Assembly (NCBI GenBank): GCA_963822695.1
Contig: CAWGJH010000028.1
Coordinates: 23,520 to 87,519 of the forward strand
Length of the DNA stretch: 64,000 bases
From: GCA-003244245 sp963822695
GTDB lineage: Bacteria > Actinomycetota > Actinomycetes > Mycobacteriales > Pseudonocardiaceae
Reading direction: 5' to 3'
Shown here in pieces: positions 43,633 to 53,387 of the stretch. Position 1 is the stretch's first letter; each line of letters opens with the position of its first letter. Position numbers and translations under genes: made by a program. The notes beneath the pieces were generated by a model. The model saw only the letters and a program-made list of their open reading frames with translations. It ran no database searches and was not told the DNA's origin.

Positions 43633-44943
43633 CGCGGGGGTGGGCCTACGGCCGATGCCGCGGACTTCGAAGCCGACCCGGCGCAGCACGTCGGCGTCGA
43701 GCAGGTTGCGGGTGTCGACCACGATGCGGCGCTCGACCAGCTCGGCCAGCCGACCCCAGTCCAGTAACCGGAATTCGGGCCATTCGGTCAGCACTACCAG
43801 AGCGGCGGCACCGGAGGCGACCTTGAGCGGGTCATCGGTGACCTGCAGATCGTCGGTCACGCCGGGCACGGCGACCGGTACCCCGGGGTCGTAGCCGATC
43901 AGGTCGGCGCCCTCGGCGGCCAACAGTGCGGCCACCGTCAGGGCCGGAGAATCGCGCAGGTCGTTGGTGCCGGCCTTGAAAGTCAGCCCGAGCAACCCGA
44001 CTCGCTGCCCGGCCAACGACCCGCCGACGGCGTCGCGGACCTTGTTGACCATCCGGTACTGCTGGCGGGTGTTGGTGTCCAGGCTGGCCTGCAGCAGCGC
44101 GAAGTCGAACTCCACCGCAGCGCACACCTGGAGCAGCGCGTGGGTGTCCTTGGGCAGGCAGGATCCACCCCAACCGGGGCCTGGCTGCAGGAAGGCCTGC
44201 CCGATCCGCCGGTCATAGCCGATACCCTCGGTGACGTCCAGCACGTCGGCCCCGAACCGCTCGCACAGCTCGGCGATGGTGTTGACGTAGGACAGCTTCA
44301 TCGCCAGGAAGCAGTTCGCCGCGTACTTGACCATCTCGGCGCTGGCGGCGTCAGTGAGCACCGTCGGCGCGCCCAGCCGGGCATACAGCGCCGCGACCCG
44401 CTCCGCGGCGTCCTGCGCGTCACAGCCCACCACGATGCGGTCGGGATTGAGGAAGTCCTCCACCGCCGAACCCTCCCGCAGGAACTCAGGGTTGCTGACC
44501 ACCGCCACGTCCGGGCGGGCCAGCAACCGCGCGGTGTGCGCTGCGGTGCCCACCGGCACGGTCGACTTGTTGACCACCACACAGCCCGCTGGCAGCAGTG
44601 ATCGCACCTCGGTGGCCACCGCTTCCACCGCCGACAGGTCCGCAGCGCCGCCGGCACCCATCGGAGTGGGCACGCAGAGGAAGATGACCTCGGCTGCGTC
44701 GGGTCCCTGGCCGACCGCGGCGGCGGCCCCCACCACGAACCGCAACCGGCCAGCGGCCAGACCCTGCGTCACCAGCTCGGGCAGTCCCGGCTCCAGGATC
44801 GGCACCTCCCCAGCGGACAGTCGGGCTACCTTGCCCTCGTCCACGTCGGCGCACACCACCCGATGTCCCAATGAGGCCAGGCACGCACCGGTGGTCAGGC
44901 CCACATATCCGGAGCCGACCACCGCGATCCGACGCACGAACAA
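43618..44943 (-). CDS. ugd: UDP-glucose 6-dehydrogenase
   Basis: A 441-aa protein of the UDP-glucose/GDP-mannose dehydrogenase family. NAD is bound by VVGSGYVGLTTGACLASLGH, the middle domain has SAEMVKYAANCFLAMKLSYV, and the catalytic Cys is in GGSCLPKDTHAL. TFKAGTNDLRDSPA marks the UDP-binding C-terminal domain. It oxidises UDP-glucose to UDP-glucuronate for polysaccharide synthesis. TTG 44943 is chosen because GAGAGGAGAGG precedes it; GTG 44937 and ATG 44976 are alternatives. Confidence 0.88.
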   Translation of the reverse strand: MFVRRIAVVGSGYVGLTTGACLASLGHRVVCADVDEGKVARLSAGEVPILEPGLPELVTQGLAAGRLRFVVGAAAAVGQGPDAAEVIFLCVPTPMGAGGAADLSAVEAVATEVRSLLPAGCVVVNKSTVPVGTAAHTARLLARPDVAVVSNPEFLREGSAVEDFLNPDRIVVGCDAQDAAERVAALYARLGAPTVLTDAASAEMVKYAANCFLAMKLSYVNTIAELCERFGADVLDVTEGIGYDRRIGQAFLQPGPGWGGSCLPKDTHALLQVCAAVEFDFALLQASLDTNTRQQYRMVNKVRDAVGGSLAGQRVGLLGLTFKAGTNDLRDSPALTVAALLAAEGADLIGYDPGVPVAVPGVTDDLQVTDDPLKVASGAAALVVLTEWPEFRLLDWGRLAELVERRIVVDTRNLLDADVLRRVGFEVRGIGRRPTPALTPS

Positions 44944-44996
44944 TGTGCCTCTCCTCTCACGCTGTGTTATCTCCATGGTTGCACACGGCAACCGGG

Positions 44997-46634
44997 TCAG
45001 AGGTCGCCGGCGTAGGGCACGTCATTCACCCGCTCGGAGCTCATCCACAGCCGCAGCGCGTGGGTGGCGCGCACGTCGTCGGCGTTGTAGGTGAGGAGCC
45101 GGGCCCGCTGCGCCAGATCCGGTGCACCGCCGCCCAGCCCGACCGCGTCGGAGTACCAGCGCATCGAGTTCTCCCCACTGGCCTCCGGATCGTGCCAGGA
45201 GAACCCGGCGGCCGGGGCGATCGTCTTGAGCCCCTTGCCACGCGCGCAGAGGAACTCGGCGCTGACCACCGCGTACAGATCCACCCACTGGTCGGAGGAG
45301 ATGAACTCCTGCACCGCGGCGGTGGTGGGAATCCCAGGGGCGCCAGCGAAGCGTTCGACGGAGGAGAGCATCCAGCGGTTCTCGGCCTGCTCGTTGTAGC
45401 AGTAGGCGGTCAGGCTCAGACCGAGCTCGGCAGCGCGGCGGCGGACGTCGGTCAGCCAGCTCCAGAACGCTGCGAAGGAGCGTGCCTCGTCGGCCGTCGG
45501 CACGGGCTCCCAGGTGGCGAAAGCGCGGTAGCCGCCCGGCATCCCGATGTCGGAGCCGGACAGCAGGCAGCCCCACAGGTAGGCGCCGGCCTCATCGAAG
45601 CTTTCCATGTCCACGTCCACCTCGACGTCGGCGCGTGGCACAGCGATGCGCCGGTGACGCCGCACCAGCGTGAGGTCCCGCTGCCAGGCGCGGGCCAGCC
45701 ACACCGCGTCCCGGAAGGACATCCCGACCATCGGCGTCGGCGGGGTGCCCGTCGGGTCCAGCGCGGCCAACGCATCCACGGTGTGGACCCCGGCCGCCCG
45801 CAGCGCCACCGTGTCCTCCCCCCGCAGCACCATGCTGACGTCTCGGGACGCCCGCAGCGCCGGGCCGCAGGTGGGCCACCACGGGCAGGAGCGGCATTCG
45901 GTGACCCGGGACGGCTGGGCCAGCGGCTCGGCTTCGGTGACGGCGGCCCGCGCGACGGCCAGCCGATCGGCGAACCGAGCGTCGTACTCGACCATCGCGG
46001 TATGACCGCCCGACCACGTAGGGGCGTCCAGGTCGTACCAGACCACCACGTCGGCTTCCAGCCCGATCACTCCGCCGGTGGCCCGACCGCGGGCCGCCAG
46101 CCCGGCCGCCTGCAGCAGCCGGAGGGTGTGGGCCAGGCGCATTTGGTCCCGCGACTGCGGGCGGACCTTGCGCGTCGGGTCGGTGCGGGCCGCGGCCAGC
46201 AGGGGCTGGGTCAGCGGGCTGGTCCGGGCCCCAGAGCCGGGGTCGGTGACCTTGTGCCGTACGACGATCACCGGAAGGTAGCCATCACGGTGGCGCACCA
46301 GCAGTTCCGCGCCGCCGCGCCGCCCGCCCAAGGGATCCGTTGGCAGCAGGCCGCCCCAGACGAACGGTGCGCCCTTGTTGAGCAGGGCCAGGGTGGCGGT
46401 GCAGCGCTGTCCGGCAGGCAGGTCGGGGGAGACCTCCGCCCAGTCCGCGGCGTGCAGCTCCGCCAGCCGGTCGGCCACCACGCGACGGTGGGCGGCGGCG
46501 TCGGCCATCCGCCGCTGAACGGACGCATCCAGGGCCGCGCGCGGTGCGTCGGCTGCCGCCGGGTCGTACTCCAGATGTACCCGGCGGCGGCACCGGGTAA
46601 CCACAGCCGCATCGAGCAACACTGCCAAGTCCAC
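44997..46634 (-). CDS. TM0106-family RecB-like nuclease
   Basis: A 545-aa protein. The N-terminal PD-(D/E)XK-type half begins VVTRCRRRVHLEYDP and ends in the Cys cluster ECRSCPWWPTCG; with the Cys of TRCRRR this gives the C-(n)-CxxCx5C pattern of Fe-S nucleases such as Cas4 and AddB. The C-terminal half looks like an RNase H/exonuclease fold (VDVDMESFDEAGAYLWG, TYNADDVRATHALRLW). Proteins of this architecture are presumed DNA repair nucleases. It ends 54 bases before the ugd start on the same strand. Confidence 0.8.
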   Translation of the reverse strand: MDLAVLLDAAVVTRCRRRVHLEYDPAAADAPRAALDASVQRRMADAAAHRRVVADRLAELHAADWAEVSPDLPAGQRCTATLALLNKGAPFVWGGLLPTDPLGGRRGGAELLVRHRDGYLPVIVVRHKVTDPGSGARTSPLTQPLLAAARTDPTRKVRPQSRDQMRLAHTLRLLQAAGLAARGRATGGVIGLEADVVVWYDLDAPTWSGGHTAMVEYDARFADRLAVARAAVTEAEPLAQPSRVTECRSCPWWPTCGPALRASRDVSMVLRGEDTVALRAAGVHTVDALAALDPTGTPPTPMVGMSFRDAVWLARAWQRDLTLVRRHRRIAVPRADVEVDVDMESFDEAGAYLWGCLLSGSDIGMPGGYRAFATWEPVPTADEARSFAAFWSWLTDVRRRAAELGLSLTAYCYNEQAENRWMLSSVERFAGAPGIPTTAAVQEFISSDQWVDLYAVVSAEFLCARGKGLKTIAPAAGFSWHDPEASGENSMRWYSDAVGLGGGAPDLAQRARLLTYNADDVRATHALRLWMSSERVNDVPYAGDL

Positions 46635-46700
46635 GCCGTCAGACTAGATCGAGGGACCGACAGTTGTGCGTTTCCCACGCTCCCCGACGCCATAAGATGA

Positions 46701-47687
46701 TCAGGATCCCGTGCCGATGAAGCCCTGCCGGGCGAGCCAGTCGCGGGCGACCCGGCGTTCCGACCTGCCCTCCGCGGATCTCTGCCGGTTCAGCTCGGCC
46801 ATCACCTCATTGGTCAGGGCCGCGGAGATCGGTGCGAATACCTTGACGATGTTCGGGTTGCGGTCGTAAGCATCCTTGCGCATCGTGGGCGCCGCATTGT
46901 ACAGCGGGTGGTAGTGCTTGTCATCCTGGAGCACCGTCAGCCCGAGTTGTGGAATGCGACCGTCGGTGGTGAACACCTCCCCGAACAGGCACTCCTTCTC
47001 ATCGGCGGTGGCCTGGTAGATGGCACCGGTCTGCAGCACCCGCACCCGATCCGGCGGAGTCTGGAAGCCGTAGGTGCGCTGCAGGCCCGCGAACCCGTCG
47101 TCCCGGTTCTGGTATTCGGTCTCGATGCAGATGGTGCCTGGCCGCCCGGTGCGCAGGTATGCGGCCATATCCGACAGCGTCCGCAGCCCGAGCTGCTGGG
47201 CCCGCTCCTTCTTGACCGCGAAGGCGTAGGTGTTGTTGAACGGGGTCGGCTGGAGCCAGACGATCTTGTTCTGGGTCAGGTCACGTTCCTTGACCGCCTC
47301 GTACTGCGCCTGGCTGTCCTTGATCGGCTTCTGACCCAGGAAGGAGACCCACGCGGTACCGGTGTACTCCCAGTACAGGTCGATGTCACCACCGAGAAGC
47401 GCCCTGCGGGTGGCGTCGCTGCCACCGATGTTGCATCGGTCGGTGACCGTGGCGTTGACCGACTCCAGGGCAGCCACGGCGAGCTGGCACAGCACCAGCG
47501 CCTCGTCGAAGTTCTTACTGCCTACGGTGTAGGACTGACCTTCGAGATTGACCTGCTGGAGGAGGCTGCCGGCCTTCGCCGGCGGGCCGCTGCCGCTCAG
47601 CCCGGCGCATCCGGCTACCAGCACGGCGAGGGCCGCCAGCGCAGCTAACGAGACGCTGGCGCGCCCGCGGCCGAACAGAGGTCGCAC
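46701..47687 (-). CDS. Osmoprotectant ABC transporter substrate-binding lipoprotein
   Basis: A 328-aa lipoprotein of the ProX/OpuCC/OsmX type. Signal peptide and lipobox LVAGC occur within the first 25 residues, then YTVGSKNFDEALVLCQLAVA and DLYWEYTGTAWVSFLGQKP, which mark quaternary-ammonium binding proteins. GTG 47687 follows AGGAGGA. It is the last gene of a four-gene importer for glycine betaine or a related compatible solute; the true ligand cannot be told. Confidence 0.87.
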   Translation of the reverse strand: MRPLFGRGRASVSLAALAALAVLVAGCAGLSGSGPPAKAGSLLQQVNLEGQSYTVGSKNFDEALVLCQLAVAALESVNATVTDRCNIGGSDATRRALLGGDIDLYWEYTGTAWVSFLGQKPIKDSQAQYEAVKERDLTQNKIVWLQPTPFNNTYAFAVKKERAQQLGLRTLSDMAAYLRTGRPGTICIETEYQNRDDGFAGLQRTYGFQTPPDRVRVLQTGAIYQATADEKECLFGEVFTTDGRIPQLGLTVLQDDKHYHPLYNAAPTMRKDAYDRNPNIVKVFAPISAALTNEVMAELNRQRSAEGRSERRVARDWLARQGFIGTGS

Positions 47688-47701
47688 GGGTCCTCCTCTG
47701 C

Positions 47702-48481
47702 TCACCCGATCCGACCGCTCACGAGCCGTTCGGCGACACCGGCCAGCCAGTCGATGAGCAGCGCCAGCGCCGCCACGATGGCCGAGGCGACGAACACCGC
47801 TCGCGCCCGGCCGAGGAAGAGCATGCCGCTGATGGGCTCGCCGAGGCCGCCCCCGCCGATAAAGGTGGCGAGGGTGGCGGTGCCGACGTTGAGCACCAGC
47901 GCCACCCGGATACCTGCCACCATCACCGGCACCGCGAGCGGGATCTCCACTCGCAGCAGGGTCTGCCACGCCGACATCCCCATGCCGCGGGCGACCTCGA
48001 TGAGCGCTGGGTCCACCTGCCGCAGCCCGACCACGGTGTTGGTGAGGACCGGCAGGAACGACGCCACGACCAGCGCGATGATCGCCGTCGTGGTGCCGAA
48101 CCTGAGCAGGAAGGCCAGCAGGATGATCACGCCGTATGGCGGCAGGGCCTGCATGAAGCCACCGAACGCGAGCGTCCCGGTACGGATCCGGTCCACCGCC
48201 GGACGGCTCAACGCGATCCCCAGCGGCAGCGCGATGGCAATCACGAGCACGGTGGACGCCGCCACGAGCCAGATGTGCTCGACGAACTTGGCCCACAGAT
48301 AGGACGGATCCAGCGCACGCTGCTCGACGCTGTCCAGCTGCCGACGAGTGGTGTAGAGCAGCACCAGGGTCAGCCCGACGACCACGATCACCGGGGTCGC
48401 GACCAGGTCGCGGTTTCGCCAGATCCAGCCGGGCGTGCGGGCGGGTGCCGCCGCGGTCGCACGCCCGTCGGTGGTGATCAT
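47702..48481 (-). CDS. Osmoprotectant ABC transporter permease
   Basis: A 259-aa permease with six spans and the EAA-type loop ALIEVARGMGMSAWQTLLRV, as in OpuCB/OpuCD. ATG 48481 follows the ATPase stop by 34 bases. The C-terminal half GGGGLGEPISGMLFLGRARA is family-typical. Pairs with the second permease at 49540-50226 to form the membrane channel. Confidence 0.87.
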   Translation of the reverse strand: MITTDGRATAAAPARTPGWIWRNRDLVATPVIVVVGLTLVLLYTTRRQLDSVEQRALDPSYLWAKFVEHIWLVAASTVLVIAIALPLGIALSRPAVDRIRTGTLAFGGFMQALPPYGVIILLAFLLRFGTTTAIIALVVASFLPVLTNTVVGLRQVDPALIEVARGMGMSAWQTLLRVEIPLAVPVMVAGIRVALVLNVGTATLATFIGGGGLGEPISGMLFLGRARAVFVASAIVAALALLIDWLAGVAERLVSGRIG

Positions 48482-48515
48482 GACGCCGCCACGGGGCGAC
48501 GTGCGTCGGCGGTCA

Positions 48516-49547
48516 TCACGGCGGTCCTTGAGTCCGCAGGTCGCCCACCAGAGCGTCCCAGCGCAGCGCGCCCCGCGGCTGCCCGTCGTCATCGACCACC
48601 ACCACCAGCGGGGAATGGGCGGCGAGCATGGCGTCGAGGGCATCGTAGACAGTGCCGGAGTGCGGCACCGTGGGAGCGCCGCCGTGGGAGATCGCTATCT
48701 CCTCCAACTCCAGGTGGCGCAGCTCCAGCAGGGACAACTGGCGGATCGCGGTGCCGTTCCCGATGAACTCGGCGACGAAGCCGTCCGCGGGATGGGCGAG
48801 TACCTCACTCGGAGTGTCGTATTGCGCCAGCCGCCCGCCAGCGGCGAACACCGCAATCCGATCACCCAGCTTCACCGCCTCGGACAGATCATGGGTGACG
48901 AAGCAGATGGTCTTGGCAACCTGGCGCTGCACCTCAAGGAACTCGTCCTGCAGTCGCTCCCGGGTGATCGGGTCGATGGCTCCGAACGGCTCGTCCATCA
49001 GCATCACCGCGGGGTCGGCCGCCAAGCCACGGGCCACTCCGACGCGCTGCTGCTGTCCGCCGGAGAGCTGCCGCGGATACCGGTGCCGGAACTCGGCCGG
49101 CTCCATCCCCACCAGGTGCAGCAGTTCGTCAACTCGGCTGGTGATACGGCGCTTGTTCCAGCCAAGCAGCTTGGGCACCACCGCGATGTTGTCCGCGATG
49201 CTCAGATGCGGGAACAACCCCACCTGCTGGATCACGTAGCCGATCCGCCTGCGCAGCTGGTCGGCGTTGACGTCGGTGACGTCCTCGCCGTCGAGCAGAA
49301 TGCGCCCGGTGGTCGGCTCGATGAGCCGGTTCATCATCTTCAAGGTGGTCGTCTTGCCACACCCCGACGGCCCGATGAGCATCACGATGGCGCCCTCGGG
49401 GACGGCAAGGTTCAGCTCCGCCACGGCCGGCCTCGGCTGCTTCGGGTAGGTCTTGCTGACACCTTCCAGGGCAATCATCGGGCGCCTGCCGGCCCGGTGA
49501 GCGGAGCCGGTCAGAGCGTGCGTCGGGGAGTGCGCGGTCTCAGACAC
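48516..49547 (-). CDS. Osmoprotectant ABC transporter ATP-binding protein (ProV/OpuCA-like)
   Basis: A 343-aa ATPase: Walker A GPSGCGKTTTLKMMN, signature LSGGQQQRVGVARGLA, Walker B VMLMDEPFGAID, H-loop VTHDLSEA. The C-terminal 90 residues include a CBS-like segment (SGTVYDALDAMLAAHSPLVV), which in OpuA senses ionic strength. It overlaps the upstream permease by eight bases. Energises the importer and probably gates it by osmotic strength. Confidence 0.88.
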   Translation of the reverse strand: MSETAHSPTHALTGSAHRAGRRPMIALEGVSKTYPKQPRPAVAELNLAVPEGAIVMLIGPSGCGKTTTLKMMNRLIEPTTGRILLDGEDVTDVNADQLRRRIGYVIQQVGLFPHLSIADNIAVVPKLLGWNKRRITSRVDELLHLVGMEPAEFRHRYPRQLSGGQQQRVGVARGLAADPAVMLMDEPFGAIDPITRERLQDEFLEVQRQVAKTICFVTHDLSEAVKLGDRIAVFAAGGRLAQYDTPSEVLAHPADGFVAEFIGNGTAIRQLSLLELRHLELEEIAISHGGAPTVPHSGTVYDALDAMLAAHSPLVVVVDDDGQPRGALRWDALVGDLRTQGPP

Positions 49548-50226
49548 GGAGCCCTCTTGGGGTGGTGAATCGCAGGACGACTACAAAGATGATCTCATAG
49601 CCGGCCGCCACCACGAGGCATCCCAACGTGCCGGTGATGACTTCGTTGAACGAGTTGACGGCGCCGAGCCGGGCCAAGCCGTCCTGCAACGGCTTGCCGA
49701 AGCCGGGGCCGTTGATGAGGGCTGCCACCACGGCGATCGAGATCACGATCAACACCGCGGTCCGGATCCCAGAGATGATCACCGGCCAGGCCAGGGGCAG
49801 TTGCACCCGGAGCATCCGGCGGATCGGGCCCATCCCGACGCCGCGAGCGGCCTCCAGCACGGCCGGGTCCACCGAGGACAGTCCGGCCACGGTGTTACGC
49901 AGCACCGGGTAGATCGAATACAGGGTCAGCGCGACGATGCTCGGGGTGACACCGAGCCCCAGCAGCGGTTGCAGCAGTCCGAACAGTGCCAGCGACGGGA
50001 CGGTCAGTGCGGCGGAGGTAAGCAGCAGCGACATCTCACGGCTGCCCACCCGCAGGCTGCGCCGCCACGACGGAGGGGTGAGCTGGTTGGTGTGCAGCAC
50101 CAGGGCCAGCGCCACCGAGATCACGCTGGCGAAACTCACCGAGTAGAGCACCAGCAGGAAGTGCTGCTGGGCGTAGAAGATCAGTTCGGTGGAGTTCTCC
50201 GACAGGTACCGCAGGTAGGACCCCAT
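49540..50226 (-). CDS. Osmoprotectant ABC transporter permease, first gene of operon
   Basis: A 228-aa permease with five or six spans, EAA loop AVLEAARGVGMGPIRRMLRV and GPGFGKPLQDGLARLGAVNS. ATG 50226. It leads the operon permease, ATPase, permease, binding protein on the reverse strand, the usual OpuC/Osm order. Confidence 0.87.
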   Translation of the reverse strand: MGSYLRYLSENSTELIFYAQQHFLLVLYSVSFASVISVALALVLHTNQLTPPSWRRSLRVGSREMSLLLTSAALTVPSLALFGLLQPLLGLGVTPSIVALTLYSIYPVLRNTVAGLSSVDPAVLEAARGVGMGPIRRMLRVQLPLAWPVIISGIRTAVLIVISIAVVAALINGPGFGKPLQDGLARLGAVNSFNEVITGTLGCLVVAAGYEIIFVVVLRFTTPRGLRV

Positions 50227-50237
50227 CCCGCACCGGG

Positions 50238-50657
50238 TCAGTCCGTCCGGGGCAGCACAGTGGTCGCCGTGCCGGGGAACTGGAGTAACGCGTCAAGATC
50301 GGCGATCGCGCGCCCGGCTCGGTGTCGCAGCTCGCGACGGCTGATCCAGCCCTGCGCGCAATACCGGTGGTCCTGGGCGAGCATCACCAGCACCGCGAGC
50401 GCCTCAGCGAGCCCATCGCGCCGGTGCATCGGTAGCTGGCGGATGAACTCGAGTTGGTCATCGACCACGCTGTCCAGGAAGAGGGCTTCACGCGCCACAG
50501 CGCGGTGTCGGCGCCACGTGAAACGGTCCTGCCATGCCACCATATGCACCGCCTGTGATAGTCCGGTTGGCTGAACCATCGTCAGACCGGGAGCCAGCGT
50601 TAGCCACTGGGCCCCGGCGCAGAAGGCGACGGTATCTGCCCGGCTGGATCGACGCAC
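50238..50657 (-). CDS. Hypothetical helical protein
   Basis: Up to 139 aa, ending 11 bases before the osmoprotectant operon. ATG 50579 (MVQPTGLSQAVHMVAWQDRF) may be the true start. The rest is helical: HRAVAREALFLDSVVDDQLE, RRDGLAEALAVLVMLAQDHR. Not recognised. Its closeness suggests it shares the operon promoter. Confidence 0.5.
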   Translation of the reverse strand: MRRSSRADTVAFCAGAQWLTLAPGLTMVQPTGLSQAVHMVAWQDRFTWRRHRAVAREALFLDSVVDDQLEFIRQLPMHRRDGLAEALAVLVMLAQDHRYCAQGWISRRELRHRAGRAIADLDALLQFPGTATTVLPRTD

Positions 50658-50766
50658 CCTCTCAGCATCGGACGGTCCGCCACCGCTCGAACCGCCGGCT
50701 GGCCATCCGACGGTCGAACTCAGCCTGAACGGCCGGCGGCGACCCGGTCCGGGGCACCCCGCTTTG

Positions 50767-52143
50767 TCAGACGCTTCGGTGCGCTCGGATCAGGTGACAC
50801 AGCTCACGGGAGTCCGAATTGTTGGGCAGTTGTGCCAACTCGATCTCCAACGGTTTGAGCCGGTCGGTCACCCGCGTGGACTTCACCGTAGTTGCCCCCA
50901 TCAGGGCCTTGCGGCCGACCTGGATACCGTAGTCGAGATCACCCTGCCGCAGGTGAGTGGTGGCCAGCATGGTCAGGTTGAACGTCCGGCTCCGGGCCAT
51001 TAAGTCGTCGTAGCCGGTCAGGGCCTCATGAAGCGCGGGGATCGCGGTGTCCGCATGCCGTTTTTCGAAGGCCGTGAGCTCGTAGTGCACCGTCCCGATC
51101 ATCGCGTGCATCTCGGTGTCGTCGTAGTTCTTGGCCCAGGGGGGTGCCTCGTTCGGATTCGCCCGGGCCAGCTCGGACTGGGATCGATTGAGCAGCTTCT
51201 GGGCCATGATGTCGTCGCCCAGGATCGCGTATGCCCACGCCTCGTTGGCGCACAGCAGCGCCACGGTCTGCTCCGACCCAGAGTTCTGCGCGGCGAGTTG
51301 GCCGAGCTGGAACCACTTGAGGGCCTCGTTAGCCTCTCTGTCGTGCAGATAGATCCGGCCGATGGAGTACATGATGTGCGCGATCAAGCTCGAGTCGCCG
51401 GACTGCTTGGCGAATTCCAAGGCAGTGGCGTAATGGCTGCGCGCGGAGTCCCGCAATCCCACGTCGAAACTTGTCCACCCGGCCAGATTCTGCAGGTTGC
51501 CCAGTGCCCGGAACAGCCGCAGGCGTACCTCCTCCTTGCTCGATGCGCCCAGCAGGCGCTGCGCCCAGGACAGCTGGGCGACGACCGCGTCCCGGCATGT
51601 TCCGCCGCCGAACTGGTGGTCCAGCGCGCGCATGGCTCTGGTGGTTGCCTCAACCTGCTTGACGTCCGTCATGCTGATCTGGCTTGGTGCTGGCGTCTGG
51701 GCAGGGCTGGGCAGCCATTGCCCGCGGTCGGCTCCCAGCGCTGTGGTGCCGAACACCACGCCAGCTCCATGTGCCAGGAGGTTCCGACGTTTCATCAACT
51801 CACGCTCCTTCGCCAGCGCATTGTCGGCATCGTCGGGTGCTCCGACCATGCTCGTTGCCGTCGCCGGGTCGTAGGCCAGGCCCATGTATCCGCGGGGAAT
51901 GCCCAGGCCACCGGAGATTCGCACGAGCACGTCGTAGGCCATGACCTGGCGGCCTTTGAGGATCTCCGAGACCTCGGACTGGGACTGCCCGGTCAAGGCT
52001 GCGATGTACCGTTGCGAGACACCTACCCGCCGGAGCAGGCGGTACACGGAGCTGATGTCGCGATCCGCCAGCGCCCGCTTCATCTCCGGTTCGTTCCACG
52101 TCTCCAGAGATAGCCGGGTGTCTTGCGCTCCGGTCACGTTCAT
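50767..52143 (-). CDS. XRE-family regulator with TPR-like repeats
   Basis: A 458-aa protein. ATG 52143 is used as CAAGGGGGCGAG precedes it. The helix-turn-helix (VYRLLRRVGVSQRYIAALTG, QSQSEVSEILKGRQV) is followed by a linker and TPR-like helices (LRLFRALGNLQNLAGWTSFD, HYATALEFAKQSGDSSLIAH, RQGDLDYGIQVGRKALMG). Proteins of this shape act as regulators that may sense peptides or nucleotides. Divergent from 52436-52831. Confidence 0.82.
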   Translation of the reverse strand: MNVTGAQDTRLSLETWNEPEMKRALADRDISSVYRLLRRVGVSQRYIAALTGQSQSEVSEILKGRQVMAYDVLVRISGGLGIPRGYMGLAYDPATATSMVGAPDDADNALAKERELMKRRNLLAHGAGVVFGTTALGADRGQWLPSPAQTPAPSQISMTDVKQVEATTRAMRALDHQFGGGTCRDAVVAQLSWAQRLLGASSKEEVRLRLFRALGNLQNLAGWTSFDVGLRDSARSHYATALEFAKQSGDSSLIAHIMYSIGRIYLHDREANEALKWFQLGQLAAQNSGSEQTVALLCANEAWAYAILGDDIMAQKLLNRSQSELARANPNEAPPWAKNYDDTEMHAMIGTVHYELTAFEKRHADTAIPALHEALTGYDDLMARSRTFNLTMLATTHLRQGDLDYGIQVGRKALMGATTVKSTRVTDRLKPLEIELAQLPNNSDSRELCHLIRAHRSV

Positions 52144-52343
52144 CTCGCCCCCTTGTCGTCCGACGGCGACGTGTGCACAGTAGACATGCTCCACGTCCGC
52201 TAGTGAAGAGCACTTCGGCAAAGCTGACCGGCCCGACCGATCAGGTTGCGCCGTTCACCGGTCATAGTATGTCCGATCGGCTCAGTCGGTGCATGAGGGG
52301 CTTAAAACCGGCCCGAACACTTTGTAGGTTGAAGTGGCACGAG

Positions 52344-52371
52344 TGAGCGGGACCTAGTGAGCGGGACCTAG
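52344..52371 (+). repeat. 14-base tandem duplication in a divergent promoter region
   Basis: TGAGCGGGACCTAG occurs twice in a row between the XRE/TPR gene and 52436-52831. It could be a regulator site in two copies or a slip. Confidence 0.5.
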
Positions 52372-52435
52372 TGTCGTGGACATTACCGGTACGTAATCTG
52401 CCGGGACGCGGTCTGGACGGCGGGAAGGTGGCGAG

Positions 52436-52831
52436 GTGGACCAGGCTCTGGGCCAGATCCTCCAACGGGCAGTGTGGGAGCGGCTCGACATGATCGAGAA
52501 GCTGGCAAGCAGTGCTGATAACGGATCGCTGCTGTCGCTAGCGCGTAGTGAGCTGCCCCGTTTGACCCATGGGTGGCGCGCCCTACTCGCCACTCATGCG
52601 CCAGATCTTCGGGGCCGCTGTCCGGAGTGCTCAAGTCACTGGCGACTCCGTGCTGCACCGTGTAGTGTGTGGCGGGCCGCACACGAGCGCCTCGTCTCCG
52701 CTGAGGTTGAGACCGTGTCCTCTGGATCTGTTGCCTCTAGGCCTGAGGCCCGCCGAATCCCTCTGTGGATGCGCCGTCTGATGTCTCTCTTGCCGGTCAG
52801 AGTGCCTGCTGGGGCCAGTGCCGCGCGCTGA
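52436..52831 (+). CDS. Small Cys-rich protein (GRCxxC family)
   Basis: A 131-aa protein from GTG 52436 after GGGAAGGTGGCGAG. A helical N-terminal half (WERLDMIEKLASSADNGSLL) precedes GRCPECSSHWRLRAAPCSVW, the same Cys pattern as 32860-33210. The C-terminus is basic and low in motifs. Not characterised. Confidence 0.55.
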   Translation: MDQALGQILQRAVWERLDMIEKLASSADNGSLLSLARSELPRLTHGWRALLATHAPDLRGRCPECSSHWRLRAAPCSVWRAAHERLVSAEVETVSSGSVASRPEARRIPLWMRRLMSLLPVRVPAGASAAR

Positions 52832-53277
52832 CGTCGCGGTTTTTCAACTCCATAGAGCTGGCGGTCTCGCCACATTTCGTGGGACTCCCCCCCACCCACG
52901 AAGGCTGAGTAGCCGCCATGTGGCCGGTGATCCGGCGAACGTCCGTGCCCCCGACCGAGATGTCGAAGGATCACCGGCCACTCCTCACGCTCTCCCACTG
53001 GCGGTGCTGCACATCCCGCGTACCGCCGGTGGGAGCTCCACGACCCGGAGGCCGGGCACACCCGCCCCCCATCGGGCACAACTCCAGAGCCTGGATTCAT
53101 CCCGCTCCCCACCAAGGTGGAGTGCCGCGCCGGTGGCACTGTCGTTGCCTGATCGACCGCCACCGTCAACGTTGGTTCGATGACCGCCGGATCCCGCCGC
53201 CTGGTGCTCCCGTGCACCGCAGGCCCGGGAGATCCCCCGTCCGGCGCCGGACGCGTACCGCGCTGGCACCCGCACAA
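52832..53277. other. Non-coding gap
   Basis: No frame on either strand has gene-like composition or a ribosome site. Some open stretches exist only because of GC content. The gap ends in the terminator at 53278. Confidence 0.45.
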
Positions 53278-53318
53278 GGGGCGGGGCCGTTCGAGAGGAA
53301 CGGCCCCGCCCCGCAATT
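53278..53318 (+). terminator. Strong rho-independent terminator
   Basis: GGGGCGGGGCCGTTC (53278-53292), loop GAGAG, GAACGGCCCCGCCCC (53298-53312): a perfect 15-bp stem followed by GCAATTTT. It would stop forward transcription ahead of the DJ-1/PfpI gene and insulate it. Confidence 0.75.
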
Positions 53319-53387
53319 TTCCTCCCGGGTCTGGCAAGCCGCGATATCGTGCCATAGAGCAGCGGTGTGTGCGTGGGAAGGGTGACC

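Noticed and set aside
44871..46700. 609-codon open frame on the forward strand
   Set aside because: It is the complement of ugd and the RecB-like nuclease, is rich in Gly/Arg/His with no motif, and arises from the GC-rich third positions of the real reverse-strand genes.
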